Below, one piece after another: positions 44,985 through 55,994 of a DNA stretch of 64,000 nucleotides (positions are counted from its first letter, which is position 1; each line of letters begins with the position of its first letter). The stretch comes from Meandrina meandrites (Eukaryota > Cnidaria > Anthozoa > Scleractinia > Meandrinidae): positions 3,592,001 to 3,656,000 of the forward strand of contig OY855913.1 of assembly GCA_963693305.1 (NCBI GenBank). Direction: 5' to 3'. The notes below the pieces were generated by a model. The model was not told the origin of the DNA. It worked only from the letters and a program-made list of their open reading frames with translations, and made no database searches. A program made the translations under genes and the position numbers.

Positions 44985-46037
44985 CTAAGCACGATTTGAC
45001 GAATTTTCAGGATTCTGTTCTTGAAAAGTGAAATTATTCATCGTCCTTATTTCAGTGGCTTCGGACGCGACTTGATTACCGCTGCACGTAAGTACTATTT
45101 TTAACGATCTCCGGTATTTTGTCAATCTCCAAGCGTAGATGAACGCATCCATTGCCACCTTCACGAACATCATCTCGTCCCCAATAGTGATCGCAGCAGA
45201 AAAGTCAAGCCTCTCTTGAAGAGTTTTATTCTTTGTGTATAAGTTGATATGAACTGCGATGATATGAGGAAGAGCGCACACGATGAGAATTCCTGATAAA
45301 AGCAAAGTTACAATCGTAAACTGCCTCTCGCTTATTCTGTTCGTTCGAAGCTTCCCTGAGCGTCCACCAACGTTTCGATTCTCAACACTTCGCATGTCTC
45401 TAAACCGGCGAGATTTTTTGGCAAATTGGTGAAATGATTTCAGAAGCATGGCTGAACTGAGGATAAGCAAAACTGTTATCAGCGTGGAGTGAAGATGGAG
45501 ATCGATTTGAAATAAAGTTGCTTTGGGTACAACAAACTGTAGCAGAATGAATCCAGTGAAGTACGCCACCGAGAAGACCACACAGATGAGGACCCTACGT
45601 GTTGTAACGACTAAGCGATAGTGGTGCGGGTATGTTATTGCGGTGAACTGCGTCAAAATAAGACCAAGGACAAGCAGAAACGACGAGTTGAGGCCCACGT
45701 AAGACAACCATTCTCCGATCTGGAACAAGCTGTAGGTCGGCTCACCTATTGCAGGGGACCATTTTACATACGTTGCGACACGATACATTACAAAGAACGG
45801 CTCGACAAACAGGCCTGTTGTTAGATCAACCAAGGCTAAAGCGACGATGAAATACGTAGCTGGTGAACGGAAGCATTTGAGAGGATCTTTGAGGATGGTG
45901 AATAGTAACAACACGTTACTAGTAACTGTTATTGGCGATAGAATCATCAGGCAGATGCCAGTAGCGAGCTGGGTGTAAAGGTACAGGCTGTAGTCTGCTG
46001 CGGTTGTTGAATTAGACGGCAAAGTGCTGTTATTCAT
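44985..46037 (-). CDS. Atypical class A GPCR, copy 5
   Basis: A 350-aa single-exon receptor (MNNSTLPSNSTTAADYSLYL) with glycosylation sites in the N-terminus. TM1 has TSNVLLLF and TM2 ALALVDLTTG. The TM3 end reads LTQFTAITYPHHY (TQF for DRY), TM6 VCALPHII and TM7 DAFIYAWRLTKYRRS. One residue is missing in ECL2 compared with copy 2 (QFVVPKATLF against QFVGVPKSTLF). ICL3 carries a basic GGRSGKLRTNR insert, and the C-tail is longer than in other copies (QEQNPENSSNRA). Closest relative is copy 2. Ligand and G-protein coupling are unknown. Confidence 0.85.
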   Translation of the reverse strand: MNNSTLPSNSTTAADYSLYLYTQLATGICLMILSPITVTSNVLLLFTILKDPLKCFRSPATYFIVALALVDLTTGLFVEPFFVMYRVATYVKWSPAIGEPTYSLFQIGEWLSYVGLNSSFLLVLGLILTQFTAITYPHHYRLVVTTRRVLICVVFSVAYFTGFILLQFVVPKATLFQIDLHLHSTLITVLLILSSAMLLKSFHQFAKKSRRFRDMRSVENRNVGGRSGKLRTNRISERQFTIVTLLLSGILIVCALPHIIAVHINLYTKNKTLQERLDFSAAITIGDEMMFVKVAMDAFIYAWRLTKYRRSLKIVLTCSGNQVASEATEIRTMNNFTFQEQNPENSSNRA

Positions 46038-46669
46038 GACTTCAATGGGTCGTCAAAACACTGTTATCAGTTAGTCCTTCCACATAAAATGCAATATGTT
46101 CTCTGGTTGTTACGTTGCAGCTTGTAGTTGCCAAATAATGAATTCGATAGAAAACCGTGTCTAATCGTTTTACAATTGCTTCGTGACTGCAACTTGCAAC
46201 TGTGAATCAGTGTTCAGTTTTGCTAAACCATTCGCAACTTGTCTCAATTTCAGTCTCTGTGTTCCGATCAACTGACGATAATAATTATTCTCCCAAAATA
46301 ATAGCTGCAGTTGTCGGGGGTGTGTGAAATTAACCGAGGAAAATGTTCAAATGTTAATCTATATCCAAAGGATTTAGACTATCCTGTTTCTTTCTACTTG
46401 AAAGCGTTGCAAGTTTCCTTTCAGTTCTAAAGTTTAAAGAAAAATTAATTCCAATTTGAGCAATACCTTGGCAAATTCTTCTATTCAACTGAACATCGAA
46501 CTTTGAGGTTCTCAAACTGTGATGTTGCAAGTTTGGTTTAAAGCAGCTTGTTAAGTAACGTCTTTTCTTTGAACAGCTCTTGGAGAAGCCTTGTGGTGAA
46601 ATTGCAAGGCTCTGCCATCTGAAAGAGCGAGTTAAAGACGTCCTTCCGTTTGATCAGCCGATTCTAAAG

Positions 46670-46925
46670 ACAAAGTTTGCTCAGAAACAACGAAATATGA
46701 CAAGAAAATAATATGGTATTCAGGAAATGTCTACGGCTGTCATTTACTGTTCGCAGGTGCAACGTCCTTCCAAGGGAAAAATAACTTGAACTTTCTAAAG
46801 TTTTTAAATACAAACTGTCAAGTAAAATGATCTTTGTTGGTTTCCTTAATTACATTCCAATTTAGACCAGCCTTTCTTTACATTGTTCCTTTTATATTTA
46901 TTTAAGGCAGTTAAAATTCAATAAT
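46670..46925. promoter_or_regulatory. Conserved block upstream of GPCR copy 5
   Basis: TTCGCAGGTGCAACGTCC, TTCCAAGGGAAAAATAA, CTTTCTTTACATTGTTCC and TTTATATTTATTT match 28370-28610 and 31120-31365. It lies about 630-890 bp upstream of the start. It could be regulatory or passive duplication. Confidence 0.3.
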
Positions 46926-47559
46926 CGTAGACGACAGAATTGTTAGTTTAGTCGTTTGCATCTATATTCAAAAGCGAGGATCAGAAAAGATTTTTCTCTA
47001 GTTGTTATTATTTGGCGACGTTCACACAGATTCGAACTATTTATAAATTGACTATTTTTAAATTGACACTGATAACTGAAAAAAGAATGTTGATTGTAAA
47101 TTAATTGCTAGGATGATCATTTTTGGATGTTGACAAGTTAAAATGTAAGACGTAGCGAAACAGCTTTGAGTATTGGGATCGATCATTCTGCAGAAATCAA
47201 AATTTATGTCCCACCAAAACACGAGCAAACGACTGTTTATTGCTCTTCACTGTTTTCCCCAAACCGTGTCTCAGCATGTCCACCCCTGACACAACTCCTT
47301 TAATTGGTTTTTTATAACATTTGTTTCGGTTTTGTGTTTACGCAGCCTCCAATATGCTAACACACTGATAACAGAGGCAACAAAACAAGGAACGAAGTCA
47401 AGGTGTGAGCGCTATACAGAAGATTCTGTATGGTCATAGGCCTTCCATTAGACACCTTGGCATGTGTGTTTGTTCGCTGAGCTTTATCCATTTCCTTACG
47501 TCTTGCTTATGACAATAAACACGCACATGCCACTAAACAGAAAACAAGAAACGTTTTAT

Positions 47560-49588
47560 TTAAATCCAGTATATTTATCATTGATCATGTCTCATTACGA
47601 TCTGTCTTACAACTTACAATCATAGTTTTTAAAATAATATATGCATATTACACTAAACACGGGTATTATATGTGCTATATTTACTGTCAGGCGGTGTAGG
47701 TCACGCTTTGATATAGCGACTTGTCACAAAATAAGGCATTTATATTCCTGGCGATGATCATAGAAGTGTAATTAGAAGAATGCACGCATCACATGACCCG
47801 CATCCGACACCGCCTTATGACTTTCATATAAAGAACCTCGCATACAATAATATTTGTAATTTTCAGTGTCACTAGGCTTTTAACAGAGACAATCAATCAA
47901 AGTGTACTTTTAAAAGAGTCAATTTGTATACATTATTTTTTGTCACAGTGTGACAAAAAAAGAAGTACTAAATTTATTTAATAATCAGAAAAACACTAAA
48001 TTAACAATCACCTTAACAACATTTAACAATTAGTGCCTGATAGCCAAAACTAGACAAAAGAAAACAGTAGAATTAGTGTCTGATAGTACCTAATTGTGTA
48101 TTAACTAATTCATGGGTGAAGTAAAATCACTCTACAAAGAGGTAAATACAGTTTGCATTGAAAATGCCTAATATATGTTAATATATAATATAAAGACACA
48201 TAACCCAGTCAACAAAACTCATCATAGATGAGAAACAACCCCACCGGAAACATTTTTTTGTTTTGATAACCAGGTGACTCGATGGTATTATTTATTGTCA
48301 CAGGAAATCAATTCATTCCTTATATCTAAAACCATGCTTTGTGTTGTTACTGGATCTGGATGATACAAGTATCATTCAAATGCTACGTTTATAGTGATAA
48401 AATGATATAACCATAAAGTAACACTTCTGCCAAACTAAATTGCATCATTTGCAGAAAAACTTTGCTACATGTGCAGAATTAGAATACTATGATAAAGAAA
48501 AGTTCAAAGCCTGTTGTGTAGTGCTGACCTCTTTGAGAATTATTAAAATCAGAGAATGAAGCTCGTATGCCCACCTAATTCCTATTTGATTTTTTCATTT
48601 CTTTTTTCTATGATAACCTAACCACAATTTGTTGCATATAGACTAGACCGCACTTGTCACAGTACAGTGTGACTTGTCCTACAAAAGGGAATTGATTGAT
48701 ACACAATCTCTGTTACATAATTGGATAAAAGTTTCGATGCATTGTTAAATCGTTCTTTGATTGGACTGTCCATGCGAGTAAATGCTGTATTCAGTATTTC
48801 ATAAGGAAACATGCTTAGAAACCTATAAATTTTTTAGCAACCTGCTTTTTTATTTACTTGCAACCTTATAATAAAACTCCCCAAGCTACTTCGATTCTGA
48901 CTCATCCGATGAATACCTTGCTCAAGAGAGCGTACAGGAACTACCAACTAACGGTTTATTGAAACTTTAACGAACTAATATATAATTTGACAATAACATC
49001 AAGGTTGAGGAGAGCTTGTAGCAGATTTGCTACACAATTACACTGTTTTACATCGATTTCTATTTCTTTTTCTTCATGCAGCGTTACATATCTGTGAGAA
49101 ACAGATAGGAACAGAAATCTAGTTGATCAGTTCCAACTCTGTCTTTTATATAGTCTGATCCCCGGCTCTGACCCACAATCATTACTAAAATATGAAATGA
49201 CTACACCGATGGAAACAATCAAAATTTTATCAATGGACAGAATCTTTGAGTGAAATCACGCTTTCAAAGTTCACTAAAATCGATGATTGGTAAAATGCGT
49301 GACAGGCATTTCAGATCTTGGAACATAGAATAAAACCTTGCATACAGAAAATTATCAACGAGTGTTGAATACGGTGGCTGAAAAATAATTACATTCAATA
49401 GTTACGATCCAGTCTTGTTTACTACTGAGCACTTCGAAGGTCACGCAATGGCTCTTTTCGTGGAAATAAATGCTTTGCGTCACTGACCTCTACAGGAAAA
49501 GACTAAGCTGTTGTCTTAATTTAGAGGCCGCTTGATAGAGATGCAAAATGCCTGCCACTAAAACAGCTAGCAAATTAATGAAGCTACA
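47560..49588. other. Long conserved 3' flank of the PA-domain gene, copy 1
   Basis: No ORF. The sequence is almost identical to 57430-59461, including the near-palindrome TTTTTTGTCACAGTGTGACA near 47936. It may be 3' UTR or simply recently copied or converted DNA. Confidence 0.5.
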
Positions 49589-51337
49589 TCACTTTTCTGA
49601 CAGTCCCTCAAACAACGACTCTTGTGGCTTGGCAAGCTTGCGAATGATGTGCATAGAGGAACTGAGACTGAGAGTCAAAGTGAGACCAATAGCCACCGTG
49701 CGAAGAGCAACAAGTTTTAGGTTGATAAGTGAACCTTCAGAATTCAGCATGAAATAAAACACGGCTACGATGTCACTTTGAATATAAGCACAGATCATAC
49801 AAACACTGATATAGAAGACATACCTTGTCAAAAATCTGTGCTTGTTTAGGATGATAATATAAAGCAGATTACCGATTGTGCAGACCGTGTTGTATGTTGT
49901 AAAATAAGCAAATTTTTCAAGAAAGAAACCAGGAGCAACATCAATGGAACAATATGGTACAACTATACCTAAAATCAACAAATACATGTTTGATGCAAAC
50001 CAATCACTACGAATCAGTTTTGAAAAGTTGGTTGGAACGGTCCACGTGGATTTACAGGAAACCCAACTGTACAGAAAGAAACAATATATTTGAAGGGGTG
50101 ACCACCATTGAGGAAGACAGCGTATAAAATACACATTTAATCGGGAAAAGACAGTGTCAACAGTGAAGACGTCATCCCAAAAAGATTTTATGTTGTCCTC
50201 GTTTTCATCGAATCGAAAAAAGGACCATCCTCCACTGGATATACCTACCGGGAGAGCTACCACGATGAGAATCACATAACCACAGCCAACAGCAAATTTG
50301 CCAAAAATGTTCGCCAAGAGAGTTGTGTGACGTCTAATAGCTAGGTATCCTGTGTGTCCTATCAGTGTCGTCCGATTAGCACGAGGATTGTCCACGACAA
50401 TGATTAGCGGCTGTTCTTCGTCTCCAGTTTGTCCATGGTCAATTTCTTGATCATCATTTCCCCGAGTCTCCTCGATTACTGAGTGTTGGTTTGTTTCACC
50501 AACAGTGTCCTCGTCCTCGTTACCGCGTTCTTCATTAACTTGTTGACCGCCAGACATGCAACAGAATTTCTTTGTCCGTCTAAGCCATTCGAAGGTGATC
50601 AAAGGGCCCAGCAGAAACCAATAGTAGAGTCTCTCTAAGTACTTTTGCATCTTACTCAAGGCGACTTCTACCCTGCTTATCATGATCTCAACATTTCTTC
50701 GGTCGACTGCATCAAAAAGAAAAGAATCAGTATCAAACCAATAATATATCGGAGTTCCATTGGGATAATCCACATAACAAAAGTCGACATTTAAAACCGG
50801 AATCAGAAGTTTGTCTTGAGTGTTATTCTGTGTTCCGTTATCGGTACTGGGAAGGTAAAAGTCAGTATTAACATATAACACTACAGAATATCCTGCATTT
50901 TTCGCATTTACCGCCATATGTGATAATGGGCACACTCGTTGGTTGGCAATGGTGATGAGAGCGATTTTGTTGACATGAATGTTTGACTTGCTTACATCAA
51001 CTGGCGGTTGGCACGCGTCGGTGAGTTTCGAAAATACAGCCAGACCACTAAAATGGAGTTCTTGGCCTTCTACTGCTGGTGATGCTCGAATTAACGATTC
51101 CAGTGAAAGTGTTTTAAGCGGCCGGATCGACTTCTCAGAAATGTTGTTTAAAGGACACTTGTACTGGACTGACTGGAATTCCGGGTTTGAAAACATCAGG
51201 ATCGAGGAAGGTCCGGATCCTTCTTCAGGATAATAATATTCCCTCCTCGACGGCACCAAATAGCGCAAACAGAACAGACCGCCGGAAAAAATGAGGAAAG
51301 AGACACAAATGATTATCTTGATGCATCTTTGCGACAT
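49589..51337 (-). CDS. PA-domain multi-pass membrane protein, copy 1 (582 aa)
   Basis: An intronless gene starting MSQRCIKIIICVSFLIFSGG, a signal peptide or anchor at 6-23. Residues about 95-185 resemble a protease-associated (PA) domain (NKIALITIANQRVC; AVNAKNAGYSVVLYV; LLIPVLNVDFCYV), with NxT sites at 167-173. A first membrane segment lies at about 233-250 (YYWFLLGPLITFEW). An acidic cytoplasmic-like loop follows at 265-310, then about six more hydrophobic segments: 340-365, 411-425, 446-468, 475-497, 502-530 and 540-560. No RING finger or peptidase motif is present, unlike known PA-TM-RING ligases. I do not recognise the family. A lumenal or extracellular binding domain on a polytopic anchor is the simplest reading. 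Confidence 0.75.
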   Translation of the reverse strand: MSQRCIKIIICVSFLIFSGGLFCLRYLVPSRREYYYPEEGSGPSSILMFSNPEFQSVQYKCPLNNISEKSIRPLKTLSLESLIRASPAVEGQELHFSGLAVFSKLTDACQPPVDVSKSNIHVNKIALITIANQRVCPLSHMAVNAKNAGYSVVLYVNTDFYLPSTDNGTQNNTQDKLLIPVLNVDFCYVDYPNGTPIYYWFDTDSFLFDAVDRRNVEIMISRVEVALSKMQKYLERLYYWFLLGPLITFEWLRRTKKFCCMSGGQQVNEERGNEDEDTVGETNQHSVIEETRGNDDQEIDHGQTGDEEQPLIIVVDNPRANRTTLIGHTGYLAIRRHTTLLANIFGKFAVGCGYVILIVVALPVGISSGGWSFFRFDENEDNIKSFWDDVFTVDTVFSRLNVYFIRCLPQWWSPLQIYCFFLYSWVSCKSTWTVPTNFSKLIRSDWFASNMYLLILGIVVPYCSIDVAPGFFLEKFAYFTTYNTVCTIGNLLYIIILNKHRFLTRYVFYISVCMICAYIQSDIVAVFYFMLNSEGSLINLKLVALRTVAIGLTLTLSLSSSMHIIRKLAKPQESLFEGLSEK

Positions 51338-51464
51338 ATTTGTGGTACAAAAAGACGAATTGCTCTGTTCACTTAGCGAAAGTGAAAGCTGGAGTCAGCG
51401 GCGGCCGGTCGCGGCGGCCTGGACTTCTCCCGGTTCCCAGTGCAAGCGCGGTCATCATAACAAA
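51338..51464 (-). promoter_or_regulatory. Shared upstream region of PA-domain gene copy 1
   Basis: Nearly identical to 61208-61335. It holds a GC-rich core (GGCGGCCGGTCGCGGCGGCC) about 60-75 bp before the ATG, which fits a TATA-less promoter or 5' UTR. No mapped start site is available. Confidence 0.35.
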
Positions 51465-52401
51465 ATAATATCAAAACATACGAGACTCTTAACTTCAGAT
51501 CCAGAGCAGTTGCTAAGGGATTGCTGAACACTGTGTTTTGAAGCAAGCGATTTTGAAGCTTTTTGTAACGCTAAATGGTGAATTTTATTTTGGGGTACAC
51601 CTGCTTTGAAAACTGTATCATTGCGCGTGCGAAACTAGTGCAAGTCCCAAACCAGGCGTTAAAAATTAAAATCCCTAAAAATTCAAGGAAACAAGGTAAA
51701 GTTCCGATTTTTTTTTACGAATCAGAGATAACGTCTCCGTCTCTATAATCTGACGTATGCTTTTACCGTTTACACGAAAAGAGGAAACGCTACTGATGAA
51801 AGTCTGTAAATACGAGTGTTTATTACGTCATAACTCTTATAATAATGCGAATTTCACAAAGAAGATACGTTACATTATGCATGTGGACGTTCTTTATCGA
51901 TTGACGCTCATTTTAATTTTAAAATCTATCCGCCGTTTGAGTTTTAGGGTTTATTCTGTTCTGGTCACGTGACGCGTTAAATATGGCCGGCCATGAGTTG
52001 AAACCCTTGGAGGAATCTTCAATAGAACAAACTCGTGCAAAAAGCTATCCGTACAAGGTCTGATTTCCAAAATATGGCAATTAGAAACCAGCCTTAGAAA
52101 CAAAATTGGTAGTTAAGAGTCACCCCCTTAAACCGTACTTCAAACAACGATGGACCGTATACCCAGCCCTAGCTCCCTGTATACCGTTGCAGGAAACCGA
52201 GTAGGCAGGTTTGACAATACATGTACAAATCAGCAAAGAACTGAGTAAGGCGTGTATGATAAAGGGAAAAATAAACAAACGTGTTGTTAATGCGCTGAAC
52301 ACGATAAAATTCTGGGACTATTCGAGACTGCTGCCTCTTCATCAGCATAGCAGTATTCAAATGCGTCTTCGACATGAGCACGCGCTTATGTCACCAGAAA
52401 G

Positions 52402-52630
52402 CTAAGTCAATGTACTCCCCTTGGATGGAGGGTCTTGTGCTTGAAAATAAGCCTTGCCTTTTTGCGGCGTCGATCCCGGTTGCTTTAAAACCCCGCCTAG
52501 ATAACGGATCTTAACGGATGCAATGTCATTAACACTACGACCAGAGGAAGAGAAATGTTTCTCGACTGCGCTCTTTTTCACGGATCGTATGCGCTCGCCT
52601 AATCTGTCACCGTTACCCGTTTCCCGTTTG
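52402..52630 (-). pseudogene. Possible GIY-YIG/Penelope-type fragment
   Basis: The minus strand reads RETGNGDRLGERIRSVKKSA followed by VEKHFSSSGRSVNDIASVKI. It resembles the part after YIGETGR in GIY-YIG domains (ETGRRL...R...HF...GHS...D). It is fused by chance to a poly-Tyr translation of the neighbouring AAT repeat. There is no intact domain, so this is only a lead. Confidence 0.3.
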
Positions 52631-52647
52631 TACATGCACATGCACGA

Positions 52648-52652
52648 CAATA

Positions 52653-52718
<66 letters not shown>
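52648..52718. repeat. (AAT)n microsatellite
   Basis: About 70 bp of nearly pure ATA/AAT units. It translates to poly-Tyr on the minus strand, which creates a spurious long ORF. Confidence 0.9.
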
Positions 52719-54058
52719 TATGAAAACAATATATAATTATAATAAGAATCTTCCCAGAATCCTTTGCAACTGAAAAATTGTCAATGCCAAATATCTTGGT
52801 CAGTTTGAAGCCAGCAGGAGTACTACGTCGCATAGAAATAACTCTTACCATAACTACTTCTTGTATAAGACGTAGGGCGATGACGTCATTAGTCACGTGA
52901 CTTTGCTCAGGAGTTCGTTTTAGCTCACTGTGCCGAAGATAGTTTGTTTCCGAAAAGCGGATCACATTTTTAAATTCGCTTGAAAACTTTACTAGAACCT
53001 CTCTCTTAGGATTTTTTTAAGCGAAGTTGTAGTTTTTTAAATAGTGTTTTTAAAAATGGTCATTATTACTTTTTCCTGAAAAAATACGGCAGTAAAAAAA
53101 TATAAGTGAAAAGTTTGTTGGCTTCCTACTCAACGATAATTTGCAGTAGAAATAAAACAAAATTTTGCCAAAAGCTTGAGTATATGCTCTTTATGATGGC
53201 GTTGTCAGTTTCTTTTCATTTTAATTGCTTTTGGCGAGGATGGATTTTATTTCTTTCAGACGAAAGGAGTGGCGCCTGGGTAGAAGTTAAGCTGCGGCCC
53301 TTCCCCCTCCCCCTGCTAGCGGATTCCCCGTTGTCCGTAGTGCGGGCTCATGACAAGAGCATTTTCAAAGTGGCGACAATGGCGATCTAATGAAGCGATT
53401 CTGAGTTATGTAGGATAGTTTTCTTCTTGACGCGATCACAACGAGTCCCTAAACAAAGAGTATACAATATCCTTTATTTGTATTCCCGATAAAGAAGAAT
53501 ATGGGATGAGGAGAAACGGTGGAAGCTTTTCGCAAACATTTCCAACAGAAACTTACAGTGACCTGAGGTATGTACAATGAATTTATTTTGAAGACTGGTT
53601 TAAGCTTATGTCGTCGATGCTTATGTGAAGATGTATAAAAGTGCTAACGATAGAATCGTGCTAAAACTTAGCTAAATCTTGTAGATTTTGAGGCGATAGT
53701 AATGTCACTCAGTTCGTCGAGGCATGTAATTGTTATTTATGTTTGTCATCTGAATTTTAAGCTACTTCAAATTAATAAGGATCACATCCTTTCATTATTT
53801 ATACGTGAGGAAATGTTTGTCAAAATATTGACCAAGTGGCCATTTCAGGCCGCAAAGAAAAATTACATTTGCCTCTTTGGACATGTGTGATAAATGAGAC
53901 CATCTTCCCATGATGTGAATTGTATTGGTAGACATAGATTTCCGTTTCTTTCGCATTTTGTGGTCTACAGGTAATTTGTGGGATTAATAGAATGCCTAAT
54001 GTTAGACAGGATTTTTAGAATTCAGAACTGAGGAATTTCTGAATTACTGGTGAGTTAA

Positions 54059-54512
54059 TGCATCAGTCAATTCCAGCAGTGCTCATCCCCCCGGGCAACC
54101 CCGGGGCATTTTCTAATGTTGCCAGTCCCGAGGGTGGGGCATTTGCGTACCTTGGGTGGATCCCCGGGCATTTGACACGTGGTTTCAAAGCCGTGGAGTA
54201 AGTCGCGTATTCGTGGAGGCGTTTTTATAGGCGAAGACGTGGACTACGTTGCAGATAAGCTAGTCCATCAAGGACTAAAAGAAGCTCGTGGATGTTTTTA
54301 AAGGACTATTTTCTCAATTTTAGATATTTCTTCATTGCTAGGAAGCAATAACTTGTATTATATTTTTATATCACCTATCAAGAGATTGAAAACAATCAAC
54401 CCGAGGGCGGGGCATTTGCCAGATTAAAGAAATGCTAATGCCCGGGGCTTAGCCCGGGTGGGGGAAGGGGGGGGGGGGGGGTGAGTGAGTACTGCTGGAA
54501 TTGAATGATGCA
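54059..54512. mobile_element. 454-bp TIR element with TAA target duplication (PIF/Harbinger-like MITE)
   Basis: The ends TGCATCAGTCAATTCCAGCA (left) and TGCTGGAATTGAATGATGCA (right) are inverted repeats. They are followed inward by C-rich and G-rich tracts, with CCCGGGCAACCCCGGGGCAT and its counterpart CCCGGGGCTTAGCCCGGG. TAA flanks lie at 54056-54058 and 54513-54515, a 3-bp TWA duplication typical of PIF/Harbinger. The interior is non-autonomous. Confidence 0.7.
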
Positions 54513-54859
54513 TAAACTATGGATTAAAGCAAGTTCAGGTAGTTATTGATCTCTTCAGCCAATCCCAGCAATTCTCATCCTCCTCTCTACACACATTCAT
54601 TACCTCAGACATTTAAGATCTGCTTTTTGACCAGACATTTGCCTACTTTATGAAAAGACTGTTTGACATTTTTTAAGGCATGTATTCTCGTAGCATTTTA
54701 AACTAGCAATGTAAAAAATTCAAATGAGGCCTGACATTTTTCTGCAATGATTAATGTAAGGAAGGGTGCAAGGTTGCCTGACCCAGGTAGACTGGGCAAT
54801 GTGAAAACAATGTGAAAACATTATATGCTTACCCAAAGTCCCATGTTTCTCTAGAAACA

Positions 54860-55994
54860 TCAACAACAAAAAATAAAGTTGTGACACGTCCAATTGCTAT
54901 GTGTTTTCTAGAGTGGCCCGTCGTCATCAGACTAGCTAGAGGATCGCTTATGACATTAATAAGTGGCTCTCCTTCGCCTTCAGTTGGCTCTTCCGAATGT
55001 TCTGTTGCTTTGTCATGATCATAATTACCCTGAGTATTCTCAGCTACTGTGTTTGGGCCTGCTTCACCAACTGCACTTTCCCCGTCCTCGGTAGCCCGCT
55101 CTTCTTCAACTCGTGGACCACCAGATCTCTCTCTCTCTCTTTTTTATTGCTCAATGTTAACAACACTACATACAGACATTATTTACATTAATTACAGTGT
55201 TCTTACAATACAATACAAACTACAATACTCTGGACTGGACCACCAGATCTCGACATGTAACAAAGTTTCTTTGTCCGTCTTTGGCATTCGAGTGTGATCG
55301 TTGGGCCGAAAAGAAACCAAACATAAAGTCTTGCTAAGTACCATTGCATCTTCGTAAGTTGGGGATCATCTAGCATCAGTCTCCGGTGATCTCAAAATTT
55401 GTTCGGTCCGCTGATATAAGAACGCTATCATCAATCTGATCCATTTTCATTGGCTTTCTGTCATTTGAATAACGCCAATAACAGTTCCCACGGCTGGCAT
55501 AAATAACCGGAATCAGTAATATGTCCTGAGTTTTCTTTTTATGACTGGGCATTTTAGAGTCGGCGAAGTATATCGCCACTGAGTATCCCGCGTTCTGTGC
55601 ATTTACCGCCAGATCCTGAAATTGACACACGGTTTCGTTCACAAGGCTGATAAGAGCGATTTTGTTGACTTGAATTTTCGACTTGCTTAAGTCAACTGGC
55701 AGTTGGCACGCATCAGTGAGGTTTGAAAATACAGCCAGACCACTAAAATGGAGTTCTTGGCCTTCCACTGTTGTTGATGCCCGAATAAATGATTCCAGCG
55801 AAGGTGTTGTAACACGACTGGAATTATAGTAATCATCTAAAATACACTGGATAAATGAGAGTCTTAGTGTTCGCATTCCATAGCCAAAAGGAAGTGTCGC
55901 TTTCTTTAACAATTCCTGGGAGAAATGGAACAGACCACAGGAAAAAAATTGAGAAGCAGAGGCAAAAGATTATCTTGATGCATTTTGGCGACAT
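54860..55994 (-). pseudogene. Broken third copy of the PA-domain membrane protein gene
   Basis: The homologous start (MSPKCIKIIFCLCFSIFFL) is at 55994. That frame ends in a stop within the first 60 codons, and homology resumes in another frame at 55912-55376 (SLESFIRAST, SGLAVFSNLTDACQ, LAVNAQNAGYSVAIYF), showing a frameshift. After a stop at about 55376 the first membrane segment (MQWYLARLYVWFLFGPTITL) and acidic loop can still be followed to about 54880. A 107-bp retroelement insert splits the loop at 55130-55236. Everything C-terminal to a TTL motif is missing. Orientation matches both intact copies. Confidence 0.8.
55115..55251 (-). mobile_element. 107-bp severely truncated LINE insertion with 15-bp TSD
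   Basis: The insert 55130-55236 lies between direct repeats GGACCACCAGATCTC (55115-55129 and 55237-55251). On the minus strand it ends in a short A run plus a GA repeat and carries the TTACAATA-type 3' UTR seen in the LINE at 40676-41107. This is typical target-primed reverse transcription with extreme 5' truncation. Confidence 0.8.

Larger units (their letters stand above)
46890..51464. repeat. Segmental duplication copy 1 (PA-domain membrane protein locus)
   Basis: Collinear with about 56755-61335 at an offset near 9.87 kb. It covers a left flank, a 2-kb 3' flank, the whole gene and about 125 bp upstream. The copies part at CATCATAACAAAA (51464 and 61335). Confidence 0.8.
51465..54055. other. 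Intergenic with microsatellite and a possible GIY-YIG fragment
   Basis: No confident gene. It contains the AAT repeat at 52648-52718 and a possible retroelement remnant at 52402-52630, listed separately. Confidence 0.45.

Noticed and set aside
49548..51233. Plus-strand ORFs opposite the PA-domain genes, identical in both copies
   Set aside because: Antisense shadows of the duplicated genes.
52402..52965. 187-codon minus-strand ORF with a poly-Tyr run
   Set aside because: The long frame exists because the AAT microsatellite has no stop in that frame. It joins unrelated pieces. Only the possible GIY-YIG part is kept as a weak lead.
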